The notes under the pieces are model-generated. The model worked only from the letters and a program-made list of their open reading frames with translations. It was not told where the DNA came from and did not search any database. From NCBI RefSeq assembly GCF_002198655.1, contig NZ_MWLN01000191.1, forward strand, positions 62,001 to 126,000: a stretch of 64,000 bases of DNA, read 5' to 3'. This DNA is from Kineosporia sp. A_224. GTDB taxonomy: Bacteria; Actinomycetota; Actinomycetes; Actinomycetales; Kineosporiaceae. The first letter of the stretch is position 1. Each line of letters opens with the position of its first letter. Shown in pieces: positions 25,338 to 33,436 of the stretch. The translations under genes and the position numbers were made by a program.

Positions 25338-25982
25338 ATGCCGCGGCCTGTGACCCAGGTGGACCTGGACGGCCTGATGCTGCCTGCTGCGTTCAGTACG
25401 TCCGCGGCACTGGACGCCGGTCTGACCAGGCCGCTGCTGGACCGGCTGGTCCGGGACGGAGACCTGGAACGGCTCGGGCGCGGGCTGTTCCTGCGCAGCG
25501 AGTACGGCGACGGCGTGGACACCGATCTGGTCGAGATCGCGGTCCGGGCGCCGACGGCGACGATCTGCCTGACCAGTGCACTGGCCCGGCACGGGCTGAC
25601 CGACGAGATCCCCGCCGCGGTCGACGTCGCGCTGCCGCGCGGGGACTGGCAGCCGGCGGTCGCTGCTCGGGTGGCGTGGCACCGGTTCGCCGAAGACACC
25701 TTCACCATCGGCCGGCACGACCTGCCCCTGACCGAGCACTCGCGGACAGCGGCAGCAGGGCCGACGGCGACAGCGCCGGTGACGATCGGCCTCTACAGCG
25801 CCGAGCGCAGCATCATCGACGCGTTCCGCACCCGCGGCACCACCGGATCCGATGTAGCCATCGAGGCCTTGCGCCGGTGGCTGCGCGACCCCGCCCACCA
25901 GCCCGCACAGCTGCTCGCGCTGTGCGAGAACTGGCCCCGGACCCTGACCGCCCTACGCAATGCGTTGGAGATCCTGCTGTGA
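25338..25982 (+). CDS. abiEi: AbiEi-type antitoxin (type IV toxin-antitoxin)
   Basis: 214 residues from ATG 25338, which has GGAGGGAGG upstream; an earlier in-frame ATG lies in the promoter region. The N-terminal segment (STSAALDAGLTRPLLDRLVRDGDLERLGRGLF) is the winged-helix of the AbiEi family, and YSAERSIIDAFR is typical of its C-terminal domain. AbiEi represses its own operon and counters AbiEii. It is divergent from the integrase and followed 22 bp later by the toxin gene. Such pairs give phage abortive infection and stabilise mobile elements. Confidence 0.88.
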   Translation: MPRPVTQVDLDGLMLPAAFSTSAALDAGLTRPLLDRLVRDGDLERLGRGLFLRSEYGDGVDTDLVEIAVRAPTATICLTSALARHGLTDEIPAAVDVALPRGDWQPAVAARVAWHRFAEDTFTIGRHDLPLTEHSRTAAAGPTATAPVTIGLYSAERSIIDAFRTRGTTGSDVAIEALRRWLRDPAHQPAQLLALCENWPRTLTALRNALEILL

Positions 25983-26004
25983 CCGCCGACATGATGGCGA
26001 TCTG

Positions 26005-26907
26005 ATGGCCAACCCGAACCGAGACACCACCGCCGGCGCCGCGTTCATCGACCTGCGAGCCCTCGCCAAGACGCAGGGCCGCAACGTCGCCGAGCTGCTT
26101 GACCTGTACCTGCTCGAAGGGTTTCTCGGCCGCCTCGCCGCCAGCCCGCACAGCGCGCACCTCGTCCTCAAGGGCGGCGCCCTGCTCGCCGCCTACGGCA
26201 CCCGTCGTCCGACCCGGGATGTCGACCTACTCGCCACCGACCTGCACGTCGACACCGACACTGTCCTGGTCCTGGTCCGGGACATCGCCGCCCTGCCCCG
26301 CGGCGACGGCCTCGAGTTCGACCCGGCCTCCGCGGCCGCGCACGTCATCCGCGACGAGGACGAGTACTCCGGCGTCCGGGTCAGCATGACCGCCACCCTC
26401 GGCCGCGCCCGGCTCACCTTCCACGTCGACGTCAACGTCGGAGACCCCGTCTGGCCCACCCCCGGCCCCGTAGCCGTCCCCGGACTCCTGAGCGGACACG
26501 TCGACCTGCTCGGCTACCCGCTGCCGGCGGTGTACGCGGAGAAGATCGTCACCGCACTGCAGCGCGGGACCGCGAACACTCGCTGGCGTGACTTCGCCGA
26601 CGTCTACCTCCTGCGCGCCCAGCAGGATGTCGACGGCACCGACCTGACCACCGCCCTGGCCAAGGTCGCCGAGTACCGCGGCGTCACGCTCCGGCCGCTG
26701 TCCGACGCACTGACCGGGTACGCGCAACTCGGCCAGACCCGGTACCGCGCCTGGGTCCAGCGCCGTGACCTCACCGACCGCCTCCCCGCGCAGTTCGCCG
26801 ACCTGCTCGACGGCGTCCAGCAGTTCGCCGACCCGGCACTCGCCGGCCACGCCAGCGGCCAGACCTGGGACCACATCACGCTCGCCTGGCCCCGACAACC
26901 TCGATGA
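26005..26907 (+). CDS. abiEii: AbiEii/AbiGii-type nucleotidyltransferase toxin
   Basis: 300 residues from ATG 26005. The nucleotidyltransferase core is visible as LKGGALLAAYG followed by RPTRDVDLLATD, giving the GG...DxD catalytic arrangement of the DUF1814/AbiEii family. A later YAEKIVTALQRG with RWRDFADVYLL is also diagnostic. AbiEii is a GTP-binding nucleotidyltransferase that arrests growth after phage infection. It is the second gene of the pair with AbiEi at 25338 and ends just left of attachment site B. Confidence 0.9.
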   Translation: MANPNRDTTAGAAFIDLRALAKTQGRNVAELLDLYLLEGFLGRLAASPHSAHLVLKGGALLAAYGTRRPTRDVDLLATDLHVDTDTVLVLVRDIAALPRGDGLEFDPASAAAHVIRDEDEYSGVRVSMTATLGRARLTFHVDVNVGDPVWPTPGPVAVPGLLSGHVDLLGYPLPAVYAEKIVTALQRGTANTRWRDFADVYLLRAQQDVDGTDLTTALAKVAEYRGVTLRPLSDALTGYAQLGQTRYRAWVQRRDLTDRLPAQFADLLDGVQQFADPALAGHASGQTWDHITLAWPRQPR

Positions 26908-26969
26908 GATGAGCGACAGCGCCCGGTCCGGTTGTCCACGACGAGCACCAGCAGGTTGCGGTCATTCTC

Positions 26970-26986
26970 GCCCAGGAGGCGCCCAG
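26970..26986 (+). repeat. Left arm-type repeats of attachment site B (GCCCAG)
   Basis: GCCCAG at 26970 and 26981, 11 bp apart. The surrounding bases closely match the left flank of site D (CTCGCCCAGGAGGCGCCCAG in both), and CATCACCGCAG follows at 27014. This shows that the sequence left of the tRNA core was also duplicated. Confidence 0.55.
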
Positions 26987-27062
26987 AAGATCCGAACATG
27001 ACGACAGCGACAGACATCACCGCAGGTCAAGCCCGGGCCCGGGTGGCACAGAGGCTCATCCT

Positions 27063-27104
27063 GAAAATCGGAAGGTCGGCGGTTCGACCCCGCCCCTGGC
27101 CACC
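27063..27104 (+). other. Attachment-site core B: 3' half of a tRNA-Phe-like gene
   Basis: An identical 42-bp copy of core A. Here the base before it extends the loop to CTGAAAA, which reads as anticodon GAA in a normal 7-base loop and is the main reason for suggesting tRNA-Phe. The flanks are GCCCAG repeats on the left and the long 300-bp repeat on the right. Confidence 0.8.
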
Positions 27105-27107
27105 GAA

Positions 27108-27157
27108 AAGGGCCTCTGAACTGGGGAAACGCAACCTCCTCCAGTTCAGAGGCCCTT
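27108..27157 (+). terminator. Terminator-like hairpin after tRNA remnant B
   Basis: A perfect 17-bp stem (AAGGGCCTCTGAACTGG with its exact complement) encloses a 16-nt loop, directly after the tRNA remnant. It is the best-preserved of the three copies and probably descends from the tRNA's own terminator. Confidence 0.65.
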
Positions 27158-27459
27158 CGTCGTTGTGCGGTGTCCGCGTCGCCCGATGACAGCCGTGGCC
27201 AGCCGGACACCCGAAAGCCTCCGAACGCCCAAGATTCTGCCCATTGTCTGCCCAAGTGCCAGGTCGCCGCGCCCATGACGTGAGAGAGCGGCAGGCCCTG
27301 ATCAGCAATGATGCACCTGATCGTTCGGACCCACCCGAAAGTGATCGTCCGCCGAACAGTCGGAAGATCGAACCTGCTCGCGAGGCGGACCGGCTCGGCA
27401 GACGCGACCACGGCGGCCGCTCGTGACCCGGCGCATGGCCGCGCGAACGGTGGCCGGGG

Positions 27460-27888
27460 TCAGGCGTTCCTGGCGTCCGTCCCGTCGGACAGGAGGGGAC
27501 AGATGAGGCCGAACACGTTGCCGTCGGGGTCGAGGAGGTATCCGAGGCGGCCGATGCCGGCCATGTCGGACAGCGGGAGCGCTTCGGTGGCACCCAGATC
27601 GATGCCCTTGCGAAAGAGTTCGTCGATGCCGCCCTCGACACCGATGACGATGTTGCAGCCGTTCACGGGCGCCCCGCGTTCGGGCGAGGGGCCTTGTCGC
27701 TGCGTGAGCCCTCCATTGATCCCTCGACCCGGCGTGTCCATGGCGATGGCGCCGTCACCGGTGTCGATCGACCAGTAGGGCATGTCCCCGAACTGGGTGA
27801 ACTGCCAGCCCAGCAGCTGGGTGTAGAAGTCGATGAGCCGCGGCGGGTCCGACGCGTGGATCTCGAAATGGACGACCAGATTCGACAT
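27460..27888 (-). CDS. VOC (glyoxalase/bleomycin-resistance) superfamily protein
   Basis: 142 residues with the vicinal-oxygen-chelate fold: opening VVHFEIHASDPPRLIDFYTQLLGWQF and closing LGYLLDPDGNVFGLI, with possible metal-site residues at the His of FEIH and in the DPDGN turn. This short single-module form is common for small-molecule isomerases or resistance proteins of unknown substrate. Its sequence gives no specific function. It is a single gene just right of attachment repeat B. Confidence 0.8.
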   Translation of the reverse strand: MSNLVVHFEIHASDPPRLIDFYTQLLGWQFTQFGDMPYWSIDTGDGAIAMDTPGRGINGGLTQRQGPSPERGAPVNGCNIVIGVEGGIDELFRKGIDLGATEALPLSDMAGIGRLGYLLDPDGNVFGLICPLLSDGTDARNA

Positions 27889-28002
27889 GACGCCTCCCGA
27901 TGAGGATCGACACGGTACGCCGAGGGACGATCCGCCGGGAACCGCCGAAGCGGCACGCCGGTGGGTCGACGAGACGCACCTCAGCGGACTGCCTGGACCT
28001 GG

Positions 28003-28623
28003 CTACGCGCGAGCGCGGAGGAGCTCGACGCCGTCGCCGGTCAGCTGGTCGAGGCCGGCGCTGCGTCCGGTCATGGCCAGGAGCAGGTCGATCGCGCGGC
28101 CGGTGGCCTCGGGGCCGGTGCCGTGCGACCAGTTCGTGTCGGCGGCCTTGAGGGTCACGCCGGCGATCCGGTTCTTGGCTCCGATGACGAGGTTGGATCC
28201 CTTGTAGGAGTCGGCGATCTGGGTGACTGCGTCGACGGGGTAGTCGCGGTGCAGGCCGAGGGAGCGGCGGATGTCTTCGGCGTGCACGATGGCCTCGCCG
28301 AGCCAGGTGTCGTTCGGGCCGGGCGGGTGGTTGGTGCGGTGCTGCATGCCGCGGTACGCGGTGAGCATCTCGGCCGGGGTGCCGGCGCTGAACCGGTCGG
28401 CGTTCTTCCCGATGAAGCCGGCGAAGTTGAACCCGCTGCCGAGCATCCCCGCGAGGAACTTCGGCGGGGTCATCTGGGCAGTGGCAATGACGTGCCCGAA
28501 GACCTGCTTGACCGTCCACTGCGAGCAAAGGGACGGCGTCTGCCACTGCTGCTCGGACAACGACTCGAGGTCTGCGAGCAGCGCCTGTCGTTCGGCGTGG
28601 ATGGCTGGCCAGACGACGACCAT
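28003..28623 (-). CDS. DinB-like / mycothiol-dependent maleylpyruvate isomerase N-terminal domain protein
   Basis: 206 residues from ATG 28623. The helical opening (IHAERQALLADLESLSEQQWQTPSLCSQWTVKQVFGHV) is the signature of the actinobacterial TIGR03083/DinB-like family, which uses a four-helix bundle and often mycothiol. The HAEDIRRSLGL segment holds the probable metal histidine. Most members have no assigned substrate. It is 107 bp from the YCII gene upstream and lacks a clear partner. Confidence 0.75.
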   Translation of the reverse strand: MVVVWPAIHAERQALLADLESLSEQQWQTPSLCSQWTVKQVFGHVIATAQMTPPKFLAGMLGSGFNFAGFIGKNADRFSAGTPAEMLTAYRGMQHRTNHPPGPNDTWLGEAIVHAEDIRRSLGLHRDYPVDAVTQIADSYKGSNLVIGAKNRIAGVTLKAADTNWSHGTGPEATGRAIDLLLAMTGRSAGLDQLTGDGVELLRARA

Positions 28624-28730
28624 GGAACGAACTCCGCTCACTGGAAGCAGGTACCGACGAAGGGTGGACGGCGTCTCGGGATCCGACCAGGGGCGAAACG
28701 CTACTCCTCGGGAAGCGGGGCAGCCGGGGC

Positions 28731-29024
28731 TTACATCGAGTGCGCCTCGTAGACGCGGACGCTGTCGATGATGGGCATGGTGGCGACGAGTTTCTCGGCG
28801 TCGGCGAGGCTGTCGGCGTTGAGGATGCAGTAGCCGACCAGGGGTGCGGGCGAGTCCAGGGTGAGGTCGGTGCGGCCTGACGGGGTGAGTTCGACGCCGC
28901 GCCCGAAGGGGCTTCCGGGGTCGACGAGGTGGGGTCCGGCGGCGGCGAACCATGCGCCCCAGGCGTTCTGGACCTCGGGGGTCGGGGTGGTGAAGCCGTA
29001 GGTGAGGACGAGGAACTTCTTCAT
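28731..29024 (-). CDS. YCII-related domain protein
   Basis: 97 residues beginning MKKFLVLTYGFTTPTPEVQNAWGAWFAA, typical of YCII/DGPF-domain proteins: a dimeric ferredoxin-like fold with a conserved His/Asp pair. The family's biochemical role is poorly known. It overlaps the ArsR-type regulator gene by 4 bp (ATGA), so the two are co-transcribed. In many actinomycetes such genes accompany sigma factors or small regulators. Confidence 0.75.
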   Translation of the reverse strand: MKKFLVLTYGFTTPTPEVQNAWGAWFAAAGPHLVDPGSPFGRGVELTPSGRTDLTLDSPAPLVGYCILNADSLADAEKLVATMPIIDSVRVYEAHSM

Positions 29025-29494
29025 GGCTGGCTCCCTGATGGGGGGTCGGTCCCGGCCCCGGCGTCGCCGCCGGCGTCCGGGTCGGCGTCGGGGTCGTCGA
29101 TTCCGAGGTGTCGGGCGTAGTTGTCGTAGGTGGCGCGGTCCGCGCCCCAGTAGGTGTGGAACTGGCCGACCCAGTCCTGCAGGTGGGCCAGGGGTCGACG
29201 GTTGAGCGTGAGGTAGGTGGTGCGGCCGCGCTTGTGCCGGGTGACCAGGCCGGCGTCGACGAGGATGCTGATGTGCTTGTGGATCGCAGGCAGCGACAGG
29301 CCGCGGTGCCGGGCGAGCTGGCTGACCGCCCGGGGCTGCAGACCGACGAGGTAGACGATGTCCCGTCGGTGCGGGTTGGCCAGCGCCACCAGGACCCGGT
29401 CCAGCGCGCCGTCCCGCCTGTCATCCTGCGCGTCATCCTGCGCAGCACCGCCGGGCTGGTGCCGAGCGGGATTGTCGTCGCGACCCGGACTCAT
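29021..29494 (-). CDS. ArsR-family winged-helix transcriptional regulator
   Basis: 157 residues. An N-terminal disordered Asp/Gln-rich stretch is followed by the ArsR winged helix (ALANPHRRDIVYLVGLQPRAVSQLARHRGLSLPAIHKHISILVDAGLV) and a C-terminal extension with an acidic tail. No cysteine metal site is visible in the recognition helix, so it is probably not a metal sensor. It is co-transcribed with the YCII gene. A GTTTACC...GGTGAAC inverted repeat over the start region (29496-29513) may be its own operator. Confidence 0.82.
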   Translation of the reverse strand: MSPGRDDNPARHQPGGAAQDDAQDDRRDGALDRVLVALANPHRRDIVYLVGLQPRAVSQLARHRGLSLPAIHKHISILVDAGLVTRHKRGRTTYLTLNRRPLAHLQDWVGQFHTYWGADRATYDNYARHLGIDDPDADPDAGGDAGAGTDPPSGSQP

Positions 29495-29495
29495 G

Positions 29496-29513
29496 GTTCA
29501 CCTCGCGGTAAAC
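29496..29513. promoter_or_regulatory. Imperfect dyad at the ArsR gene start
   Basis: GTTCACC and GGTAAAC face each other across 4 bp, immediately upstream of the ArsR start (6 of 7 bases pair). The site overlaps the ribosome-binding region, which suits an autorepressor. This is only a pattern-based suggestion. Confidence 0.3.
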
Positions 29514-29514
29514 A

Positions 29515-29847
29515 TTAACTGCTCAGTGAAGCGTTGTCGAGCGCCTCCTCGATGAGGGCGGTCCACGTGCGATGGGCGGCGTCGTCCGGGGCGACGGCGG
29601 CCCATTCGCGGAAGCGGCGGCCGGCGGGTGCGAACGCGTGTGCTTCGCCGTTGTCGACGAGAGCGTCGACCCGGCTGGCGGGGAGCTTGACGAGCAGGTC
29701 TTCAGTTCGGCGGTCCCAGGCCGGGAAGAACACCCCAGAGCGGCGGAGGCACGGCAGCCCCATCATCGTCGAGCCCGTCACGCCGGGAAGTCCGAGCAGT
29801 GGCCCGGTGACGCTCTCCCACAACGCCTGCGGATCACGTGCGGTCAT
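29515..29847 (-). CDS. Small TfoX/YjbR-like protein of unknown function
   Basis: 110 residues. VTGSTMMGLPCLRRSGVFFPAWD followed by LLVKLPASRVDAL and HAFAPAGRRFREWAAV resembles the TfoX N-terminal and YjbR-type small domains, which have no established enzymatic role. It overlaps the SRPBCC gene upstream by 4 bp and is the last of four overlapping genes running from 31704. Assignment is tentative. Confidence 0.6.
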   Translation of the reverse strand: MTARDPQALWESVTGPLLGLPGVTGSTMMGLPCLRRSGVFFPAWDRRTEDLLVKLPASRVDALVDNGEAHAFAPAGRRFREWAAVAPDDAAHRTWTALIEEALDNASLSS

Positions 29848-30299
29848 GGCGTGCTCTTTGCTCGGGCGGCGGGGACGCGTTCACCTGCGACAGGGTCGGG
29901 GCCTGGGTCGCGCCCCTCGACCACGGCTGCGAGCCGGGCGAGGTAGTTGCCCCAGCCGCCGTCATGGGCGTTCGCCATCGGGCCGGACAAGCGGCGGTGC
30001 ACGAGGTGGAGCCCGGTGCCGGAACCGTCAACGGCCTGCACCGGGGTCAGGGTGATCTCGACGAGGGTCGACCCGGCCGGGAGCCCGACGTCCTCGCGGT
30101 CCCAGCCGTAGGTGAACACGACCCTGCGGTCCGGGACGAGCTCGACGAACCGGCCGGTCACGCGGTCGCCGTTGGCGTGCTGCCATGTGACGACCCCGTC
30201 GACGACGGCTTCGAGGTCGGCGTGCGGGGCCATCCAGCGCACGATCCCGTCCGCGGTGGTGAGCAGCGCGTACACCCGCTCCGGTGCGGCGGCGATCAC
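29844..30299 (-). CDS. SRPBCC / AHSA1-like (START superfamily) protein
   Basis: 151 residues from GTG 30299, giving a GTGA overlap with the regulator upstream; no in-frame start fits better. VIAAAPERVYALLTTADGIVRWM opens the helix-grip fold and GWGNYLARLAAVVEG closes it. Such small hydrophobic-pocket proteins bind lipids or aromatic ligands. In operons with regulators they commonly accompany stress-response genes. No ligand can be inferred. Confidence 0.8.
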   Translation of the reverse strand: MIAAAPERVYALLTTADGIVRWMAPHADLEAVVDGVVTWQHANGDRVTGRFVELVPDRRVVFTYGWDREDVGLPAGSTLVEITLTPVQAVDGSGTGLHLVHRRLSGPMANAHDGGWGNYLARLAAVVEGRDPGPDPVAGERVPAARAKSTP

Positions 30300-31195
30300 G
30301 ACGGTCGGGTCGACGAGACGGACGCCCAGCCCAGCGGCCGATCCCGGCTGGCGTCGCCGGCGGCGAGGGCGACGACCTCGCGCAGCGCCCGGTCGCTGTC
30401 CGGGTCGGCGGGATACATCAGCTCGACCCGCAGCTCGGAGGTGGTGACCTCGACCGCGGTGTCGAACCGCATCACCGTCGAGACCGTCCGCACGACGCGG
30501 CCACCGATGTCGAGGACCGGGCAGCTGACCGGGCTGTCGTCCGGGTGCCACGCGTCAGCCGCACCGACGTCCGCGCCCGCGAGGCCGTCCGCGAACGCCT
30601 GTGCTGCAAGGGCTCCGGCGCGCGCGAGGACGGCGATCATCGTCGGGTCACCGGTCGCCCACGCCTCCCGCCGCAGCTGAGCCAGCCCGGCGCGCAGCAC
30701 CTCGGCGCGGTTGACGATCCGGTCGGCGAGCGGGCCGGGGCCGAACCAGACATCGACGAACTGCTCCGACGTCAGCCCGACGACCCCGGGGAACAGTGCC
30801 CGGGCGGCCTGGTTGGCGTCGACGACGGCCATCCCGCGGCCGAGCACCCACGCCGGGTACGGGTCGTGCGCTGCGAGGACCTGGTCCAGGACGCGCCGCA
30901 CAGGCGCGAGCTGCGGGCTGTCCAGTCCCCGCGCCGGGTATGCCGGCGGCAGACCGGCCGCCTCGAGCAGGTCGTTCCGGTCCCGGACCGGGACGGCGAG
31001 CACGTCCGCGAGCCGCAGCACCAGGTCGCGGCCCGGCCGGGACCGGCCGGTCTCGCAGAACGACAGGTGCCGGCTCGTGGTCCCGGCCGCCGAGGCGAGG
31101 TCGAGCTGTGACATCCCGCGCGCGCTGCGCCAGTAACGCAGGCGCCGGCCGAACGGGCTCGTCTCGGTGCCCTCCGGCGCCAGCGTGTCGCTCAT
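30296..31195 (-). CDS. XRE-family regulator with MmyB-like ligand-binding domain
   Basis: 299 residues from ATG 31195. The N-terminal HTH is RLRYWRSARGMSQLDLASAAGTTSRHLSFCETG. A long C-terminal domain follows with AWVLGRGMAVVDANQAARALFPG and REAWATGDPTM, typical of the MmyB-like (PAS-like) sensor domain of actinobacterial XRE regulators. These often bind fatty acids and control a neighbouring dehydrogenase or hydrolase. Both junctions are 4-bp overlaps, so it likely controls its own operon with two SRPBCC proteins. Confidence 0.85.
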   Translation of the reverse strand: MSDTLAPEGTETSPFGRRLRYWRSARGMSQLDLASAAGTTSRHLSFCETGRSRPGRDLVLRLADVLAVPVRDRNDLLEAAGLPPAYPARGLDSPQLAPVRRVLDQVLAAHDPYPAWVLGRGMAVVDANQAARALFPGVVGLTSEQFVDVWFGPGPLADRIVNRAEVLRAGLAQLRREAWATGDPTMIAVLARAGALAAQAFADGLAGADVGAADAWHPDDSPVSCPVLDIGGRVVRTVSTVMRFDTAVEVTTSELRVELMYPADPDSDRALREVVALAAGDASRDRPLGWASVSSTRPS

Positions 31196-31704
31196 CGCTC
31201 CACGGTAGGCGAGGCGGCTGTCGAGGACGTGACCTTGCGAGCGTGTGGGCGGCCGGTCGCCAGCACGTGCGCCAGCTCCTCGAGGACACCGTGCGCCTCC
31301 TTGCGCAGCCGGGCGGCCATGACCGGCGCGAACGGCCGCAGCCACCAAGCGAGCCGCATCGTGACGTCGCTGCGGGCGACGCAGCCCTGAGCGCCGTCCG
31401 CCGTCACCGTCCACCGGTTCGTCGCCCGTCGGATGAACCCCGGCATCCCGTCGACGGCGTCGTACGTCAGGGACCGCGCAGCGTCGTCGAACGCGAGCAG
31501 TCGCTCACGGACGACCATGTCCCCCATCGGCCCGAAGCCCTGCACGTGGCACGTCCGCACCGCCCCCACGGCGGCGACGTGGTGGTCCAACGAGGAGGTG
31601 ACGATCGGCGCCGCCCACGAGGCGATCTCACCGAAGCGGGTGCCGACCAGCTGCCAGGCCTTGTCGGCGGGCACCCGGATCCGGATCTCTGCTGTCATCT
31701 GCAT
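31192..31704 (-). CDS. SRPBCC family protein (polyketide cyclase/dehydrase-like)
   Basis: 170 residues beginning MTAEIRIRVPADKAWQLVGTRFGEIASWA, the START/SRPBCC opening, with GVLEELAHVLA at the C-terminal helix. It is the first gene of the operon, with ATGA overlap to the XRE gene. Two SRPBCC proteins flanking a ligand-sensing regulator suggest a shared small hydrophobic ligand, but this is speculative. Confidence 0.78.
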   Translation of the reverse strand: MQMTAEIRIRVPADKAWQLVGTRFGEIASWAAPIVTSSLDHHVAAVGAVRTCHVQGFGPMGDMVVRERLLAFDDAARSLTYDAVDGMPGFIRRATNRWTVTADGAQGCVARSDVTMRLAWWLRPFAPVMAARLRKEAHGVLEELAHVLATGRPHARKVTSSTAASPTVER

Positions 31705-31837
31705 GCACCGAGACTGCGCCGCGCCGCCTGTCGAGCGCGATTCCCGAACCGGGAAGGCCGAGCCGTGCGAGACGGAGGGCAGCGGACGCTCCGGTCGGGC
31801 TCTGGTCGCTGGCGGACGGGTGCGGGACCCTGGCCGG

Positions 31838-32482
31838 ATGCAGGCGGTGTTGTGGGACGACGTCGAGCGTGCCGGTCTGTGCGACGACCTCGAGCGCCTC
31901 GGGCCGGACGCGCCGACGCTTCTGGCGGGCTGGACCGCGTCCGACCTCGCGGCCCACCTCGTCCAACGCGAGCACGACCCGCTCGCCGCGCCGACCCTCG
32001 TTCTGCCCGTGCGCTACCAGCGGTTCGCAGACGGTCGCCGCGACGCGCTGCGGCGCCGGCATGGGTTCGAGCGGCTCGTCGAGATGGTCCGCACCGGGCC
32101 CCCGCCCGGCGTGTTCCGCGTCCCGTGGGTCCGTGCGACGGCCAACCTCAACGAGCTCTTCGTCCACTACGAGGACGTGCGCCGGGCCAACGGTTTCGGG
32201 CCACGGGCAGACCTCCCACCGGGACTGGATGACGCCCTCTGGCGAAACGTCCGCGTCGGTGGTCGCTACCTGACGCGGCGGCTGCGCGGCACCGGCCTGA
32301 GGGCGTGCCGGGCGGCAACCGAGGCGACGGTGGCACTCCGCCGGGGCGATCCGACGGTCGCCGTCATCGGTCCGCCGGGTGAGCTGCTCCTGTTCCTGTT
32401 CGGCCGCGTCGACGCCCGGGTCGACCTTCTCGGCGCACCGGACGCCGTCGAGGCCGTGCGCGCCACGCATCTGGGGATGTGA
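31838..32482 (+). CDS. TIGR03083/TIGR03085-like mycothiol-family protein
   Basis: 214 residues. VERAGLCDDLERLGPDAPTLLAGWTASDLAAHLVQREHDPL is the DinB-like/maleylpyruvate-isomerase N-terminal bundle with a conserved HLVxRE motif, as in many actinobacterial proteins of unknown role. NELFVHYEDVRRANG supplies a second histidine. ATG 31838 is the first start, 134 bp from the divergent SRPBCC gene. Substrate unknown. Confidence 0.72.
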   Translation: MQAVLWDDVERAGLCDDLERLGPDAPTLLAGWTASDLAAHLVQREHDPLAAPTLVLPVRYQRFADGRRDALRRRHGFERLVEMVRTGPPPGVFRVPWVRATANLNELFVHYEDVRRANGFGPRADLPPGLDDALWRNVRVGGRYLTRRLRGTGLRACRAATEATVALRRGDPTVAVIGPPGELLLFLFGRVDARVDLLGAPDAVEAVRATHLGM

Positions 32483-32537
32483 TGGCGCGTCGTCACGAGG
32501 GGGCTCCTGGCGGCACCGGGCCGTCGTCCGCGGGCCC

Positions 32538-32579
32538 GGTGCCGGTGCTGGTGCTGGTGCCGGTGCCGGTGCCGGTGCC
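32538..32579 (+). repeat. Seven tandem GGTGCC/GGTGCT hexamers
   Basis: Seven uninterrupted 6-bp units (five GGTGCC, two GGTGCT) lie in the 249-bp gap between convergent genes. Such a hexamer array is prone to slippage. A secreted-looking minus-strand frame reads through it, but I do not accept that frame as a gene. Confidence 0.75.
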
Positions 32580-32731
32580 GCTCGAAGGCTCGGCCGCGGC
32601 GCGCATCCGGAGGTCTCGCTGCGGGTCGGCGATCGCGCAGCAGGACCGGCTCGGACGCGATCGGCGAGGGCTCCGACCGCGAGCAGCGTCATGGGGAGGG
32701 CGACCGCGGCCCCGGCGAGCCAGCGCATCGG

Positions 32732-33436
32732 CTACACCGACCGGGAGGCGAGCTCGAGCAGGGCGACCGGGTCGAGGACGTCGATCCGGCCGCGCCGCAG
32801 CCGGACGTAGCTGCGTGCCTTGAGGTCTCCGAGCACCTTCGTCGTCGTCTCCCGCGTGGTGCCGACGAGGTCGGCGAGCTGGTCGTGGGTGAGCCGGACC
32901 GGGGACGGCGGGCTGCCCGCCAGGGTGGCCAGCGTGGAGCAGATCCGCGCGGCGACCGGCTTGAGGACGGTGTCGGTGAGCCGGGTCTCCAGCTCGGCGA
33001 GCCGACCGCCGAGCAGCGCGGTGATCCGGGCGACGATCCGCAGATCGGTGAAGAGCAACCGCTGCACGTCCGCGGTCGACATGACGCACAGGACACCGGC
33101 GTCGAGCATCTCCGCGTACCCGTCGTCCATCCGCAACCCCATGACCGGCATCTGCCCGAACAACTGGCCCGGGCCGACGATCGCGGTCGTGAGGCTGCGG
33201 CCGTCCGCGGCGGTCCGGTAGGTCCGGACCCGACCCTGCTTGACGATGAAGAGCAGTTCGACCGGCCGGCTCGGGGACCAGACCAGGGTGCCACGGGCGA
33301 CCTGCCGCATCGGTGCCGCGTCCCCGATCGCCTGCATCTCGGCCGCTGACAGGTCGGCGAACAGGTCCAGCTCCGACAGCTGCCAGGTCCGGACGGCGGT
33401 CGTGTACCGCGGCACCGGTGCGGGGTCGGGGGTCAT
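32732..33436 (-). CDS. Crp/Fnr-family transcriptional regulator
   Basis: 234 residues: N-terminal cyclic-nucleotide-binding beta-roll (LFADLSAAEMQAIGDAAPMRQVARGTLVW ... GQLFGQMPVMG) and C-terminal helix-turn-helix (HDQLADLVGTTRETTTKVLGDLKAR). No cysteine cluster for an Fe-S centre is visible, so it is more Crp-like than oxygen-sensing Fnr. ATG 33436 overlaps the stop of the membrane-protein gene by 4 bp, so they form one operon. Targets unknown. Confidence 0.85.
   Translation of the reverse strand: MTPDPAPVPRYTTAVRTWQLSELDLFADLSAAEMQAIGDAAPMRQVARGTLVWSPSRPVELLFIVKQGRVRTYRTAADGRSLTTAIVGPGQLFGQMPVMGLRMDDGYAEMLDAGVLCVMSTADVQRLLFTDLRIVARITALLGGRLAELETRLTDTVLKPVAARICSTLATLAGSPPSPVRLTHDQLADLVGTTRETTTKVLGDLKARSYVRLRRGRIDVLDPVALLELASRSV

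Larger units (their letters stand above)
27063..27371 (+). repeat. Long att-associated repeat, copy B
   Basis: The second copy of the roughly 300-bp unit: core, hairpin, spacer, three GCCCA-type hexamers (27227, 27239, 27250) and a decayed core-like TCGGAAGATCG near 27360. The decayed core lies at the same 292-bp offset as in copy A. It fills most of the 552-bp gap between AbiEii and the VOC gene. No credible gene is present; open frames here are translations of the tRNA remnant. Confidence 0.8.

Noticed and set aside
25190-25708. N-terminal extension of the integrase frame
   Set aside because: The extension is antisense to the AbiEi gene and its promoter; GTG 25189 has a clear ribosome site and starts the conserved N-terminus.
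2424-27104. Functional tRNA genes at the cores
   Set aside because: None of the five copies has a D-arm or 5' acceptor strand upstream, so none can fold as a complete tRNA.
27027-27641. Minus-strand frame containing GAGSNRRPSDF
   Set aside because: This string is the translation of the tRNA 3' end in reverse, a familiar annotation artefact; the frame covers the att repeat rather than a gene.
31628-32728. A minus-strand frame starting like a secreted protein (MRWLAGAAVALPMTLLAVG)
   Set aside because: Only the first 30 residues look plausible; the rest is the GGTGCC repeat and the antisense of the 31838-32482 gene, and no ribosome site is convincing.
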